A stretch of DNA of 64,000 nucleotides from Undaria pinnatifida (Eukaryota; Sar; Phaeophyceae; Laminariales; Alariaceae), in assembly GCA_012845835.1 (NCBI GenBank), contig JABAKD010000020.1, positions 19,637,606-19,701,605 on the forward strand, in the 5' to 3' direction. The position numbers were made by a program, and so were the translations under genes. This document shows positions 12,420-23,456 of the stretch, in pieces. The notes beneath the pieces are model-generated. The model had not been told where the DNA came from. It saw only the letters and a list, made by a program, of their open reading frames with translations, and did not search any database. How positions within the stretch are numbered: the first letter of the stretch is position 1; every line of letters begins with the position of its first letter.

Positions 12420-12830
12420 TTTTTTCTTTGTTTCTTTTTTCCAATTGAGATGCGTCTGCCGTGCGTATGCGTAGTGATAGGTACTACGTGTAATGTACAC
12501 GTGGTAGTCTTTCTTGAGTGGCAAACGGTATACCTGTAGTCGGTTTATCTAGGCGCGAGTAGTGAGACGTATGCACCAGTGTGGACCTGGCAGATCATAG
12601 GCTGACTCCCGATTTCACTTTGTATACAAGTATGTTTCTGGCGAAGGCGTGAATTGCGTCAACTGTGATGTACTCGTATGCGTGTACCACCTTTGGTTTG
12701 TGTTTTTTCCCTGGAGTATTCCTCAGCTCCAGCGTGACTGTAGACTGTCCTGGGACCACGGACTTGATTATGCGAGTTAATGTGAGAACAACAACAACAG
12801 CATTAACAACTACAACTACAACAACATATA
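12420..12830. mobile_element. Retroposon family C, copy 1
   Basis: This is a ~370-bp repeat also found at 23866, 27355, 49645 and 54130. Shared landmarks in order are tttttccaattga, gtagtgatag, gtaatgtacacgtggtagtc, gactcccgatttcac, gtaccacctttgg, cctcagctcca and ttatgcgagttaatgtgagaacaac, followed by an AAC microsatellite. One end is A/T-rich (A-rich if read on the minus strand) and the other is (AAC)n, so transcription direction is ambiguous. The minus strand keeps a partly open frame beginning MPPPETYKSEIGSQSTMCQV in several copies. Confidence 0.75.
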
Positions 12831-14324
12831 ACCGTTCGATGTCAAGCCAAGGCAAATTAAGGCAATTTCAAGTTTGCTATGTGCCAAGGGGTGAAAGTAA
12901 AGATGTTGTCCTCTGACATATTGATTTGGCTGGATTTGAGCCTCTTTTTCATGTTTTCGGTATCGTCGTCCTCGAAAAGAAACTCAATCTGTCTTGGTTA
13001 GTTGTAGTTGACTAGACGGTACGCCGGCAGTTGTCGTTATCCTTTTTCCAAGTAAAACGCTCGCTTCGCTCGTATTATCACATCAGCTGTATCCCTATTT
13101 GCCCGTTTCGCTCAACCCTGGTTTTGGTATGATGGCAGCATCCATGCTTAAGGCACTTTCTCTACTGTGTCTGCTCCGTTGGTGCCCGTTTTGTTTTAGC
13201 CAAGTATCTGCCGAACGCGGACGCTAAGTCAACATCAGGGAAGGGGTGCTGCTCTGATGCGGCGTGCGAAGGGGAGGGACAGGGACCAAGAAACGTGAAG
13301 ACCGTCGACTCGATCGAGGAGTGGGAGGACCTCAAACGGTAGGGGGATTGTGATGGAGCAGACCGTAGTATGAACAGCAGTATTACGGTAATTTGGGCTG
13401 TGAGTTGGCTAGAGTTCACGGGTGGCATCAGTGATGTACCCTTTTCAAGACCACCCGGTTTAAGGCCATATTAGAGATAAAACCAGGTAAACCGGCTTGT
13501 CACGAAAAATATAATATATTGGAATTAGAATGGGATCGTTTTTGCAGTAGGAAAAGGTGGGAGCATAGTAGAGATAAGACCACATACATTGCAGCGGGTT
13601 TCGCGGGTCGGATAATTCCTCGCGGGTCAGATCGAGCCAGCTTGACCCGACCCGACCCGTGAGATTAGAAAACCTCCGGAGCCAACCCACTGGCCGGGTC
13701 ATAACCCGTGAAAACCCGCTAAATATGCTTGTCACGGCGTGGTCTTAGGTGCAACACTACCGCTAGTTACAATTAGTACTTTTGGTGGCGGAGTAGAAAC
13801 CAAACCTTTTGCTGGCGGAGTAGAAACCAACCCTTTTGCTGGCGGAACCGCAATATTCATCCCGCACTAAAGCCAGCTAATTTCTCCCCAGACTTCCTTT
13901 TTCCCGTAAACAGTAGTGGCCTTAAAAACGCAAAATATATCCCACACTAAATCCAATTCATCCGCCGCCGAAAACATAGACCCAGCCCTACGAGTACAAC
14001 TTATAACTGTACAGTAGTACCAGGTACACCCCGAGCCATGAACGCGGTGGTCAGATGCAAAGAGTCACAACTCACAACTCGCAACTCCGCGAATTTTCGC
14101 ACGCATCTAACTGTGTTGCTTAGCCAACCAGACTAATCAATGTGATTCATACAAGGCAGCAGGAAAGAAGCGTTTAAAAAAGACAGCAGGAGGTATCTTG
14201 CAAAATGCTAAATTATTTAGCTCAGAACATCTAACCCCTACCAGGTACAGCCAATATCTCAGTTACAACGTTACAAGAGCTAACCCCTCTTTCCTTACCC
14301 CAAAAAAGTTACCAGGTATACTCG
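12831..14324. other. Intergenic DNA, no gene recognised
   Basis: No open frame with splice borders or a known motif. Within it, 13570-13735 is a copy of the cccgacccgtga repeat (also 17385-17585 and 34828-34925), rich in alternating cgggtc and gacccg and able to fold on itself. The phrase tttgctggcggagtagaaacc is repeated at 13780-13850. Confidence 0.5.
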
Positions 14325-14640
14325 TATAGTCTGGTGGGTTAAGGTGAGTTAATCTCGTTCCATCTAAGGTCAATTTCTCTGGTTCCAGCCCCCCCCGAGT
14401 GCGTATTCTTACTCGTAAGGACTTTTTCTTGTAAAAAAATTGACTCGCGGAAAGCGCGAGAGCGTGAGTTAGCAAAATTCGATAAAAATCGACGACCGTT
14501 GGGAAGGCTGAATCTTCTGCGCATAAAAGATGAAGCCACGTACCGGGGGGGAGTAGGGGCGATCTCTGCGACCACGGCTTGACATTTCCAGAAGAAGCTC
14601 GAGAGTAAAAGTTGAAAAGAAAAGAGGAAAAATGAGCTGC
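14325..14640 (+). mobile_element. tRNA-derived SINE-A, plus-strand copy
   Basis: Diverged copy of the SINE at 15264-15568 in the opposite orientation. The head is ctggtgggttaaggtgagtt (box-A-like) followed by tctggttccagcccc (box-B-like). The body shares gagtgcgtattcttactcg and gcgagagcgtgagttagca. The end is A-rich (aaaagttgaaaagaaaagagg). Confidence 0.7.
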
Positions 14641-15263
14641 ATCACAGCCCTCGTGACAACAATGCTCTGCTTTCGCGGCCAAAAGCTGTTCGCAGTACTG
14701 CTGTACCGGGACGGGCGTGGATGCGGCAACCAAGCAATAGAGGTTGCACCTACGCGGTAAACGTTGCACTTCACACATGGGACAATTCCGATCTCTGTTC
14801 AGGATCTATGTTCGGGCAGATAGATTCCTGGTCCATCTATGTGATATGCGTGGCCTGTAGATCACGTTGCAGGGTGAGAGCCGGACGTTCTGAATGATCT
14901 GGCGCACGTTTGCTGGTTTGGATTTGTACTACATAGGTCCTGCACATGGAAAAATAACGACAGCTACACTGTAGGATTTAGGTTATCTATCTAGATGATC
15001 TAGATCGTCATCTGTCCAATGTGTGTAATGTTTTAGAACATATACCCGAAGTGTTTGATTTGTCGTGCAAGGCGTCGAGCTCACGCGCTTGTGGTGTACT
15101 AGGCACACACTGTATTAATAGCATTAATCGTATTAATAGCACTAATTGTATTTTAATAGTTCTACTCGCCTTCGGGTTCAGTGTAATACAAGTATAATAT
15201 ATACAATGAGTGTTCCCCGGAATCCCATTTTTCCCATGCCCGCGTTCTTTTGCATGTGCGTAC

Positions 15264-15568
15264 ATTTTTTTTTTTTTTCACACGTCTACTTTCCAGCTTC
15301 TGGACAAGCCGTGGTCACAGGTGTCGTCCCTTCCCCCCCCCCCTGTTCTTGCCTTCAATTTTTATCGCGCATAGGGTTCAGCAATCCCACTGCTCGTCGA
15401 TTTTCCATCGAGTGTTGCTACCTCACGCTCTCGCGTTTTCCGCAAGTGAATTTGTGCGCAAGAAAAAGCCCCAACGAATTTATACGAGTATGCACTCGGC
15501 GGGGCTCGAACTCACGAAACTGACCTATACCAGGCTCGAGGATAACCTGATACGCCACCGGGGCGACC
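15264..15568 (-). mobile_element. tRNA-derived SINE-A, full-length copy
   Basis: Read on the minus strand, it begins GGTCGCCCCGGTGGCGTATC, with TGGCGTATCAGG resembling RNA polymerase III box A. It then has GAGTTCGAGCCCC, close to the box B consensus GGTTCGANNCC, followed by a ~200-bp body and a poly-A tail (the poly-T at 15264-15278 on the plus strand). This is the architecture of a tRNA-derived SINE, mobilised in trans by a LINE. Related copies lie at 14325, 52955 and 63578, with fragments at 10850 and 32935. Confidence 0.85.
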
Positions 15569-15670
15569 GCTTAACAAACAGTATCTCGTACCAAGTATTG
15601 CGCACCAGTACCTGGTATTACGTAGCATTGCGCTCAGAAGAGTTGCTCTACACTCACGGGAGGGCATGGC

Positions 15671-15862
15671 GCTCGTGTTGGTGTTGGTGTTGGTGTTGGT
15701 GTTGATGTTGATGGTGCTGGTGGTGTTGGTGTTGGTGTTGATGTTGATGGTGCTGGTGGTGTTGGTGTTGGCGTTGGTGTTGGTGGTGCTGGTGGTGTTG
15801 GTGTTGGCGTTGGTGTTGATGGTGCTGGTGGTGTTGGTGTTGGCGTTGGTGTCGGCGTTGGG
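15671..15862. repeat. GGTGTT minisatellite, about 190 bp
   Basis: Arrays of ggtgtt/gttgat hexamers are organised in a higher-order unit that includes gatggtgctggtggtgttggtg. Both strands stay open through it and give artificial Thr-Pro or Val-Leu repeats. It is not a gene. Confidence 0.95.
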
Positions 15863-16057
15863 TTCAATGCAATACTGTACCAGTACCAGGTACGCCACGC
15901 GGTAATACGAGAAGTAATCGCTCGTACGACATTTTTCGGATGTACCTGAGCGGTCCCGTACCTGAAGCATCAAGCACAACCACGAAACAAAATGGTGTGC
16001 TTTTTAACTCTAATTACACTTGGTTTCTCCTCGAAATATAGAACGGGTTGTTTGTGC

Positions 16058-16823
16058 AGGCTGGTTCAAGTAAACCCCCCCAATCCCCCCCTCCACGAAT
16101 GCCGCTCGCAACATGTAGTGAAAGAGTGAATATTTGGTATGGTTTGGTATCATACTGACCCCCATGACCAGTGCAGTGGAACAGGGTGACATGGTGACAT
16201 GGCCATAATAAAATTTAACGCCCTCGGGCTGTCTCTAGGAGCAAAACTCGTATCGACCAATGACTGGTCTTACATTTTTTTCAATAATATTCGGGCTTTT
16301 TCCCAGCGGGGGCGAAACCAAAATTGCGCCGCATTTTGCACGATTCGGTTTGATGTTATCCAAGGCATGTCTGTAGAAAATTGCGCGCAAAAAATCGAAG
16401 ATCTGACCTGCCTGTGTTCAAGATTGTGCAGAATCTAGCGAAAAACTGGATCCTAGACTCTAACCGAGTGATTTGAAGGAACAAACGTATCTTACTCATT
16501 TTTACGCACCAAAGTCCAAACGTCCACGCCGTTTTAGAGAGAAGGACCCTGAAATTTTGCACACGTGTTCTACATGCCCATGCCGAGGCCTGACCTCCGG
16601 CCTTTTTTTTTTTCTTTGCCGAAAATGTTTGGTCTAAGGTGGGCCATATTTTCAAAAGAATCTTACCTGACGAAAAATCAGTCAAAAAATAAATAATAAA
16701 AAAATAGGAGGTCTTCGCAAGGGCACATAGAAGACTTGTGCAAAATTTCACGGTCTGAATAAAGAAAACGGCGTGGACATTCGCCGGGGGATAAATTTTG
16801 GTTATTTAACGTGAACCAGCCTG
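16058..16823. mobile_element. TIR element family G, about 770 bp
   Basis: The ends are near-perfect inverted repeats, CAGGCTGGTTCAAGTAAA at 16058 and TTTAACGTGAACCAGCCTG ending at 16823. The interior matches, in inverse orientation, the element at 40820-41633; shared landmarks are catgggggtcagtatgat, gacatgccttgga, aaattttgcac and the guanine/cytosine run beside gaggcc. No transposase frame is visible. It is a non-autonomous DNA element of undetermined superfamily with no obvious target-site duplication. Its right end lies 57 bases before the thioredoxin ATG. Confidence 0.75.
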
Positions 16824-16880
16824 TACACCATTCGTATTGTTATCTTTGCACTCCAGCTTCAACGTCTATCACTCACAAAC

Positions 16881-19088
16881 ATGCCCAGGAAGAAGAAGAA
16901 TACCAAGGGGAACCGAAAAATAAACCCAAACCTATGCACGTAAAGTATAGGCCCCCAAGCAAAGCGGTGGTGTGGTGTGGTTTAGGTGGTAGATAGAACA
17001 ATATGACCGCCTTGTTGAGGGAAACCGCCTTTTCCATGTCGGGTTATGAGTGCATTTCCCGGTCACGCCAAGCGATTTTGACCGCCTTGAATCGGGACAC
17101 CGCCCTATATAGGGATACCGCCTTATATGGGGATACCGCCTTATATGGGGATATCGCCTTATATGGGAGACCCATACTATAGTGTACCTCCTTTTTTTTC
17201 AGTTGGTAGTTAAGCGCTGGGGATTTATTTGCGAGGTTATAATTTCGACGAGGTTAAGGTAGCGATGGACACCTTTCGAGTTTCGTGAGGCGTTCGCTGT
17301 ACAACGAACGAACACGACTTGATGACAGCTAGAAATGTCCTGCTGCGCAAGTTCCTAGCACCTGCTTATACCATATTTTTCAGGGCTTTTCACTGGTCAG
17401 GTCGCTTTTCGCGGGCCGGATCTGGTCAGCGTGGCCTGGCCTGACACGTGATAGCCAAGAAACCTCTTGACCCGACTCGTGACGTTTCGGAACACCTCCT
17501 GATCCGACCCAACTAGACCTGCGAGAACTTGAAAACCTCGTGATCCGACCGGCTGATCGGATTTTGACACGTGGAAAACCCTGATATTTTAAACCAATTG
17601 CCTGCTATCTGCTACCTGGTATGATACGTGGTTTTGTATGACAGGTCAACGCCGCTACTGATCGTGGATTTCACGGCGGCGTGGTGCGGTCCGTGCAGAA
17701 AGATAGGGCCCGTTTTCGAACGGCTGGCGACGGAGCACGCGGAATTGGCGTCGTTCGTAAAGGTTGACATCGACGATCTTCCGGACGCTTTCACCGGAAT
17801 CAGCATCCCGGCCTTCCATGTGGGTTAAAGGGCATTCTATTATGACATTGGACGTTACCTAGAGTCGACACCCCGGCCTTCCATGTGGGTTTGCCTGCGA
17901 AACGATGGATGGTTGTTGATCTACATGGTACATGGTACATGGTACGTGGTACGTGGTACATGGTACATGGTACATGGTACGTGGTACATGGTACATGGTT
18001 TGACTGTGCCCTTGAATCAGCATCCTGGCCTTGCCTGAGATGAGAGTTAAAAGCGTCAACAGTGCAGTGTGATGACGGTAACACGTATTCTATGATGTCC
18101 TATGTTCCATGTTCGTTAGACGGAATTATTAAGCCTATTGAGATTTTAGGGGGTGTTCGATGATGCAGTGTGATGACGGTAACACGTATTTTATGATACC
18201 CTATGTTCCATGTTCTTTAGACGGAATTATTAAGCCTATTGAGACTTTAGAGGGAATTAACGACGACAAAAACGACGAATACGCACGTCGTCGGCCACTC
18301 CTTGATTGGAAAATGAAAAGTTTGGTGTCCGAATTTGGTGTACGAACTGCAACGCGAAGAGTGTCATCTACTGTGGTGTCTTGAAACTGTCTGAATTGGT
18401 CTAATCTCACTACCACCTACCACACCTATGAACAACGTTGTTAATACCTTAGGCTGTTGTTCACTCAAAAACGCTATCTTCTAATCTCACTACCACCTAC
18501 CACACCTATGAACAACGTTGTTAATACCTTAGGCTGTTGTTCACTCAAAAACGCTATCTGTAACCCATGCTTCAAAGATGTTTTTTAAAACGTCACCGAA
18601 AAGCCCAACCCACGTCAACAGCTGTTAACAACGTCACCGAACAGCCAGATACTGTTGGCAGCCGTCAACGGGCAGGCTGTACGCCAGGCAGCTGCGCTCT
18701 TCGCGTGTATGATACGCCTGTATGCGTGCGTCTTGCTGATGGCGCTGCTGGGGGTGTTATCTTTGTTGCTACTAAACGAGTATCGCGATCTCCCTCTGCT
18801 GCTACTGCTTATGTGGCGTCGCGTATATACAACTCTGTATCACTCGGCGTAAATGCAGTTTAGATGTGGTTTAAACACTTTTGGGTAAATTTTGACACAG
18901 TCCAACCTATATGTTGAGTCCGTGCTTGTTGCCCTTCCTGTGCCCGTCCGAAGGTGTTTCAAAAAGGCCAGAAAATCGACAGTGTCAACGGAGCGATGGA
19001 GCAGAAGCTTCGGGAGCTGGTTGCCAAGCATTGCCAAAAGGGCGGCTCTTTGGACTCTTCGCCAGGAAAAACGACGAAAGTCTCTTAG
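16881..19088 (+). CDS. Thioredoxin, three exons, 122 aa
   Basis: Exons are 16881-16939, 17645-17819 and 18954-19088 (stop TAG). Phases fit: AC|G across intron 1 and CAT|GTG across intron 2. The product is a single thioredoxin fold that reduces protein disulfides. Visible features are LLIVDFTAAWCGPCRKI with the CGPC redox centre at residues 34-37, the cis-proline loop SIPAFH (Pro75), and the C-terminal VFQKGQKIDSVNGAMEQKLR strand and helix ending at LRELVAKHC. There is a 16-residue Ser/Gly/Lys tail. The catalytic core exons are certain. The first exon, a short lysine-rich leader starting MPRKKKNTKG, is inferred from phase and distance only, and replaces the usual first strand and helix. No transit peptide is evident, so it is probably cytosolic or nuclear. 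A TIR element ends just upstream and a mariner-type MITE starts 48 bases downstream. Confidence 0.88.
16960..17190. repeat. Mariner-MITE relative with 18-bp tandem units
   Basis: The unit tatatggggataccgcct is repeated about four times (17100-17170). It is preceded by gccaagcgattttgaccgcc, the internal motif shared with the MITEs at 4931 and 19137. Clean terminal repeats are not visible. It lies in thioredoxin intron 1. Confidence 0.5.
17385..17585. repeat. cccgacccgtga repeat, copy 2
   Basis: Alternating gggtc and gaccc blocks (ttgacccgactcgtgac, gatccgaccc) match 13570-13735 and 34828-34925. It is foldback-prone, lies in thioredoxin intron 1 and has no coding frame. Confidence 0.6.
17925..18000. 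repeat. ATGGTAC 7-bp tandem repeat
   Basis: About ten units of atggtac/gtggtac lie in thioredoxin intron 2. Confidence 0.95.
18064..18251. repeat. Tandem duplication, 101-bp period
   Basis: gcagtgtgatgacggtaaca... starts at 18064 and again at 18165, with a few substitutions over ~87 bp. It lies in thioredoxin intron 2. Confidence 0.9.
18400..18559. repeat. Tandem duplication, exact 80-bp units
   Basis: tctaatctcactaccaccta... through aaaacgctatct occurs twice with no visible mismatch, so it is a recent duplication within thioredoxin intron 2. Confidence 0.95.
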
Positions 19089-19136
19089 AACCCTTTTCGC
19101 TCTTTGAGCTGCGTCCACGTTATGTGAGACAAACGA

Positions 19137-19376
19137 CAGTCGCGGGCCCTATACCATGCCGGTGTGTGCCGGTGTGTGTCAGCTAAAGAAACGGCACTAG
19201 AGCGGCAACCTGGACTACTCCGCACACTGCCACCATAGGTTATTCCGCTGTTTCCGGCACTAGAGCGGCAACCGGCACTACTCCGCAGGCTGCCACTACT
19301 GGTTGTTCCCCTCTGTACCAAGCGATTTCACAGGCACTATAGCGGGCCAACCGGCACGATAGAGGGACCTCTACTG
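19137..19376. mobile_element. Mariner-type MITE, 240 bp
   Basis: The left end CAGTCGCGGGCCCTATACC pairs imperfectly with the right end GATAGAGGGACCTCTACTG, which is followed by TA. The inside contains gtaccaagcgatttcacagg, shared with the MITE at 4931, and two copies of ggcactagagcggcaac. It is non-coding. Confidence 0.7.
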
Positions 19377-19886
19377 TACTTGGAATCGGAGCCGGGCCTG
19401 TTTGGCAGTGGTAAATGGATTGGTAACCTTTCTACTATTGCAAGCATTTTCCCACACTATTTTCAAGTTATTTGTCCCCAAATATGTGGCTCGCTCGAAT
19501 GGGGGTAGTGTTCGGGGCTGGGAGTTGCATTCGGTAGTCACTTTTGACAGGGCATCGAGCGACCGCACCGTACGTCTACCCCAGCCCTGCTCGCGGATTA
19601 GTCGGTATTCCGTAATATCTAGCTCGGCATAGTTCGCCTACAACTGTTATGGCGGTTTTGCTTGCCGTCAGCAAGGGATCGGACAATGGGGAGGAGGGGG
19701 GGACTGTAACATTTTGTATAATTCAGACTAAACGCCCTGCGCCGTTGGAACTTCCGAGGGCATCCTGTTGGTCGGCAGCTTCAGCATTTGTCACACACGC
19801 AGCACCTCGGACTGCAGGAGGAGACGCGGTGTCCCAACTGCTTCGCAGGGAGATAACCTGTACCTCACGCGCGTGGCACGGGTTAG

Positions 19887-20069
19887 CAGCACAGGTCCCT
19901 CCATAGTGTCGGTTTGGGTAGTGCCGGTTGCCCGCTATCGTGCCTGTGAAATCATTTTTGCACACATATGAACAACCAGCAGTTGCAGTATGCGAAATAA
20001 TGCCGGTTTCCGCTGTGGTGCCGGTATTTACGGCTGGCACATACGGGCACTGTAGAGGGACCACTACTG
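19887..20069. mobile_element. Mariner-type MITE, about 183 bp
   Basis: The left end CAGCACAGGTCCCTCCATAGTG mirrors the right end CACTGTAGAGGGACCACTACTG, which is followed by TA. The interior repeats gtgccgg motifs. It is related to the MITE at 19137. Confidence 0.65.
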
Positions 20070-20071
20070 TA

Positions 20072-21429
20072 CTTGTACTGCTGCGTGCGCTTCCTAGACA
20101 GTACTTTTGGCGCGACAGGACGTCTCTCTTAGTTGTTGCTGTTGCTATTCCTCGGTCCCACAAGGGTTAGCGGCAGTTTTGTTTGCCCCCAGCAAGGCAT
20201 TATAGGAAGGGGCGGCGGGGTGGCGGAGGGTAAAGCGCTGTACAATTTAATGATCCCTTACTTACTTGTATTGACTTTTTTTTGGTGGTGGTAGGAGGGT
20301 AGGATGAACGGTTATAACTCGGTAGCATATGAAGAGACCTATCCGGCAGAGACTCAGCGGGATTGAGGTAACCCTTTGCATAGCTACTTTTGCAACGTTT
20401 TGTGTCCGGTGGTCGTCCATCGCTAGCGTGTTGCTCCTGGAGTGCTTGGAAATATACTCCTTTTGAGCTGATGAAACTCTGCACCTGCGATTGGCGCTGA
20501 AAAGTTTGCGTCTCGTAACATCGGAACTGGTATAGCCTAATATTAATGGTAAGAGTGAATTAAGTACTTTTCTGCCTTCAGTCAAACGAAATAATGTTTT
20601 GTGTTGTCGCGGGACCTCACGCGCGGATGGTTCCACACACGGAGACAGATCAATCAAATCCCCAGTTGTTTTGGGGTAGATAGATCCCTGATCTGTATGA
20701 ACTACTCATGATCTAGATCGTTTTTGCGGTGTGGGCTTGGCACGACACGGCTCTTCCGCACATGCTTGCGGGGTGATATCTGTATGGTACGTCTCTTGAG
20801 CAAAATCTCACAACGGCAAATGAAGGACGTAACGGGTTGTCTACTTCTATCGACTAGATCGTGATCGGTCCGATGTGTAGTTGATTCCGTCGTCGACGAA
20901 CCCGCTGCGATACACATGTAGGCCGAACTAATGTGTGTTGGTCTTGCTAACTTACGCGTAAGGTCTGCTCCCAACAGTGAAACAGGGAGGAAGGACATTG
21001 CTAGTGGGAACTATTGGGATTGATCGGGTTTGATCAATCTCAACTTTGGCCAGGACAGCAAGAGCAGCACCTGAGCGACATGATCACCCAATAAGTAAGG
21101 GAGAGTTGGACACCATAGAACACGTAACCAGCACTGCTAGAGTACCACCTGACTGATAGCTACGTATAGGCTGCAACAGGAAGGAGCTGGTGGGTCGCTT
21201 CTTTTTGTGTGTATTTGTGCGTAGCACGCATTGCAGCAGGCATGATACATACGGTCAGTTTGTGGAGCGCTCCGTATTCCATTGACGCATGCTATATAGT
21301 AAAGTAATTAATTAGAAATCCCTTCACTCTGTTTTGGCTATTGCTTACTATAGACGGCTATCGTGCCCGCAGTGGATTGACCTCAGTTTTTGTGCGCACA
21401 TTTGTTGATCGCGGCTGATAACTTCCGCC
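20072..21429. other. Intergenic DNA, no gene recognised
   Basis: Short open frames only. A gatctagatcg motif at 20710 recurs at 14990 and 39525. I see no RNA gene or known repeat family here. Confidence 0.45.
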
Positions 21430-22212
21430 TCAGGGCCCCGACGGCCACGCGCTCGCGGCGGTGCCTCCGCACATGTCACCCGCCGCCATCTGGGAGGTCT
21501 CCCGATCCTTCTCGCTGAGCTCGGCGAGCAAATCCTGCGAAAAGTCCCTCAAAGATGACATGATTTGCTCAAAGTCTTTAGTCCCTGTATTCGAGGCAAT
21601 TCGCGCCCAGCATACTGATGCAGTGTACTTGTACTTATCTCTGTCTTGTGGTTTGACTACAGAGCTCGTCGTTCTAAGAGGAGGCATCAGCACGGAGACT
21701 GATTGTGCTGGATGCAGTTGGGTGGAATTTCGGTATGTATGATGGCAATACTCCTAACTTTTTTTTTTTTTTTTTTTTTTTCATCCTCCGGCGGATGGGG
21801 AAAATAAAACCTTTAGCTCTCCACACTTCCACGTATTTTCATGCGCGTCGTGTGTCGATTTAACTCAGTTGCTTTCGCAGCCCAACGCTAGCTGGCGCAC
21901 CCTTCGGATCCCATTGTAGGTATAGCGTGAGCTGTCCCTATCAGTGGTCTTCGTTACAACCCCGGCAGCGCAAGCTGCCGTTGTACTAACCTTCTATAAA
22001 AGTAGTTGCAATCGGAACCCAGTGTGCGTGCTGTCCCGACGCCGGTTTGGTGGTGTCATCTGCTTCGTTGCAGTGTTTTGCTTGCTTTATTTTGTTATAC
22101 GTAATAAGTTGTTTTCTGTATTGGGTACGGGGCCGATGGTGACGGTATGGGCACCAATCAATGCTGTCGTCAGAAACAGTGCGCAGGTGATAAACCGTAC
22201 GGCAATGCTCAT
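21430..22212 (-). CDS. Predicted small secreted protein, two exons, 88 aa
   Basis: Exon 1 runs 22212-22101 and exon 2 runs 21584-21430 (TGA). The donor C|GTATAA and acceptor ACAG|GG join in phase to give an Arg codon. Residues 1-21 form a typical signal peptide: a short basic start (MSIAVR), a hydrophobic core (FITCALFLTTALIG) and a small-residue cleavage region. The mature part is acidic and helical around TKDFEQIMSSLRDFSQDLLA, with one Cys near the C-terminus. I recognise no family. The intron holds a SINE-B copy. The call rests on phase agreement, the signal peptide and exon-2 composition; either exon could be fortuitous. Confidence 0.45.
21757..21986 (-). mobile_element. SINE-B, copy 1
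   Basis: Read on the minus strand, it starts near acaacggcagcttgcgctgcc and contains GGGATCCGAAGGG (box-B-like; GACTCGAAGGG in the other copies). It passes aactgagttaaatcgacaca and ends ccgccggaggatga plus a poly-A tail (plus-strand poly-T from 21759). The flanks ctaac/ctaac look like a short target-site duplication. Other copies are at 52386, 53133 and 54213. Confidence 0.8.
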
Positions 22213-22777
22213 AATCCTACAGTAGTAGGTGCATTCGGGACCCTGTATCATATATGGTATGGCCTGTACAGTGTATGGTCATATATGGTATGGTATGGTT
22301 GCTGCCCCGTCGTGGAAGTTTGATTTTCTGTTTTGGAATATTCTTGGGAGGGAAGATCTCCATGCCCCCGACCACTGAACAACTAGATTTTTTAATGACA
22401 AACGACAATTTCTCGCATCCAAATAATATAAACATATATAAAATCATTCCTTGAAAATAGAGCCATTCCTTGGTGTCATGGACTTTGGTCCGGAGTTTTT
22501 TGTCTCGGCCTAAGTATGCGATTCGCGGAACTGGAATTCTCGGTCGAATATGGCTTGGTTCGAGCGCCGCCTTCGGGGGGCGGCTCCAACGCCCCTCGCC
22601 CTGCCGTGTCCGTTCCGCACATCGACGTGAACGCGGACGGGCGCCGAGCGAGACGAGCGAGTGTCGAGGAGGAATTTTGGAAAAATTGTTGAATCTTAAT
22701 GGCTGCAACGCCTGAATGATTTACAAAATTGGCATCATTTCCAAACAAACGGTACGTGATAATGTTTGGAATTTTGC
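22213..22777. other. Upstream of the small secreted gene; no gene seen
   Basis: tatatggtatgg/atggtcatatatggtatg repeats lie at 22246-22300. A GC-rich stretch at 22490-22680 keeps several frames open on both strands, but none has a motif or clean splice borders. Confidence 0.4.
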
Positions 22778-23456
22778 GTACCGGGTGAGAACAGCAGTAT
22801 GTACGACGAGCATGAACGCCAACTGACGGCATTGGCAAACACACAACATCAGGTGCATGCAGCAGCAGTAGCCGAAGGGCGAAACTTCTAGCACATACTG
22901 CAGCAACTAGTAGCAACCAGAACCACAGCAGATAGCTCAAAGTGCAGTACGAGTGCAGTTGGCAAGTTTAGTCGTACACGCATCACTCTGTCCAATAGTC
23001 TATATATAACAGCATCTCAAGCAGGTAGAAGAGCCGTCTCTTCGGCCTTCGGCCTTGGCTTTAGCACGGCCGCTGACACTCCAGGCAGCCTCTGCTGTAG
23101 GCATGAACGAGTGCGGTTGATTCGCAGCGAACTATCCCGCTGTGCTCGCCTCTATGTTGCCATTGTCCGTGCCATTTCATGTCACCTCCCTTCTGTTTTG
23201 AGCTCGTCGTCGTGCCGTCGAGGTACGAGGAAACCCGTACGTACTGGGTGAGAACAGCAGTATGTACGACGAGCATGAACGCCAACTGACAACATTGGCA
23301 AACACACAACATCAGGTGCAGCAGCAGTAGCCGAAGGGCGAAACTTCTAGCACATACAGCAGCAACTAGTAGCAACCAGAACCACAGCAGATAGCTCAAA
23401 GTGCAGTACAAGTGCCGTTGGCAAGTTTAGTCGTACACGCATCACTCTGTCCAATA
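22778..23456. repeat. Direct repeat of about 220 bp, two copies 463 bp apart
   Basis: 22778-22997 (gtaccgggtgagaacagcag...) recurs at 23241-23456 with only a few changes, both ending gtccaata before a tatata tract. The ends are not TG/CA and no primer-binding site follows, so they are not obvious LTRs. The 243 bp between them show no gene. Confidence 0.85.

Noticed and set aside
15634-15979. Long Thr/Pro/Asn- or Val/Leu-rich open frames on both strands
   Set aside because: They are created by the GGTGTT minisatellite, which contains no stop in several frames.
18064-18559. Short direct repeats considered as a CRISPR array
   Set aside because: The units are head-to-tail duplications without spacers, in a eukaryotic intron.
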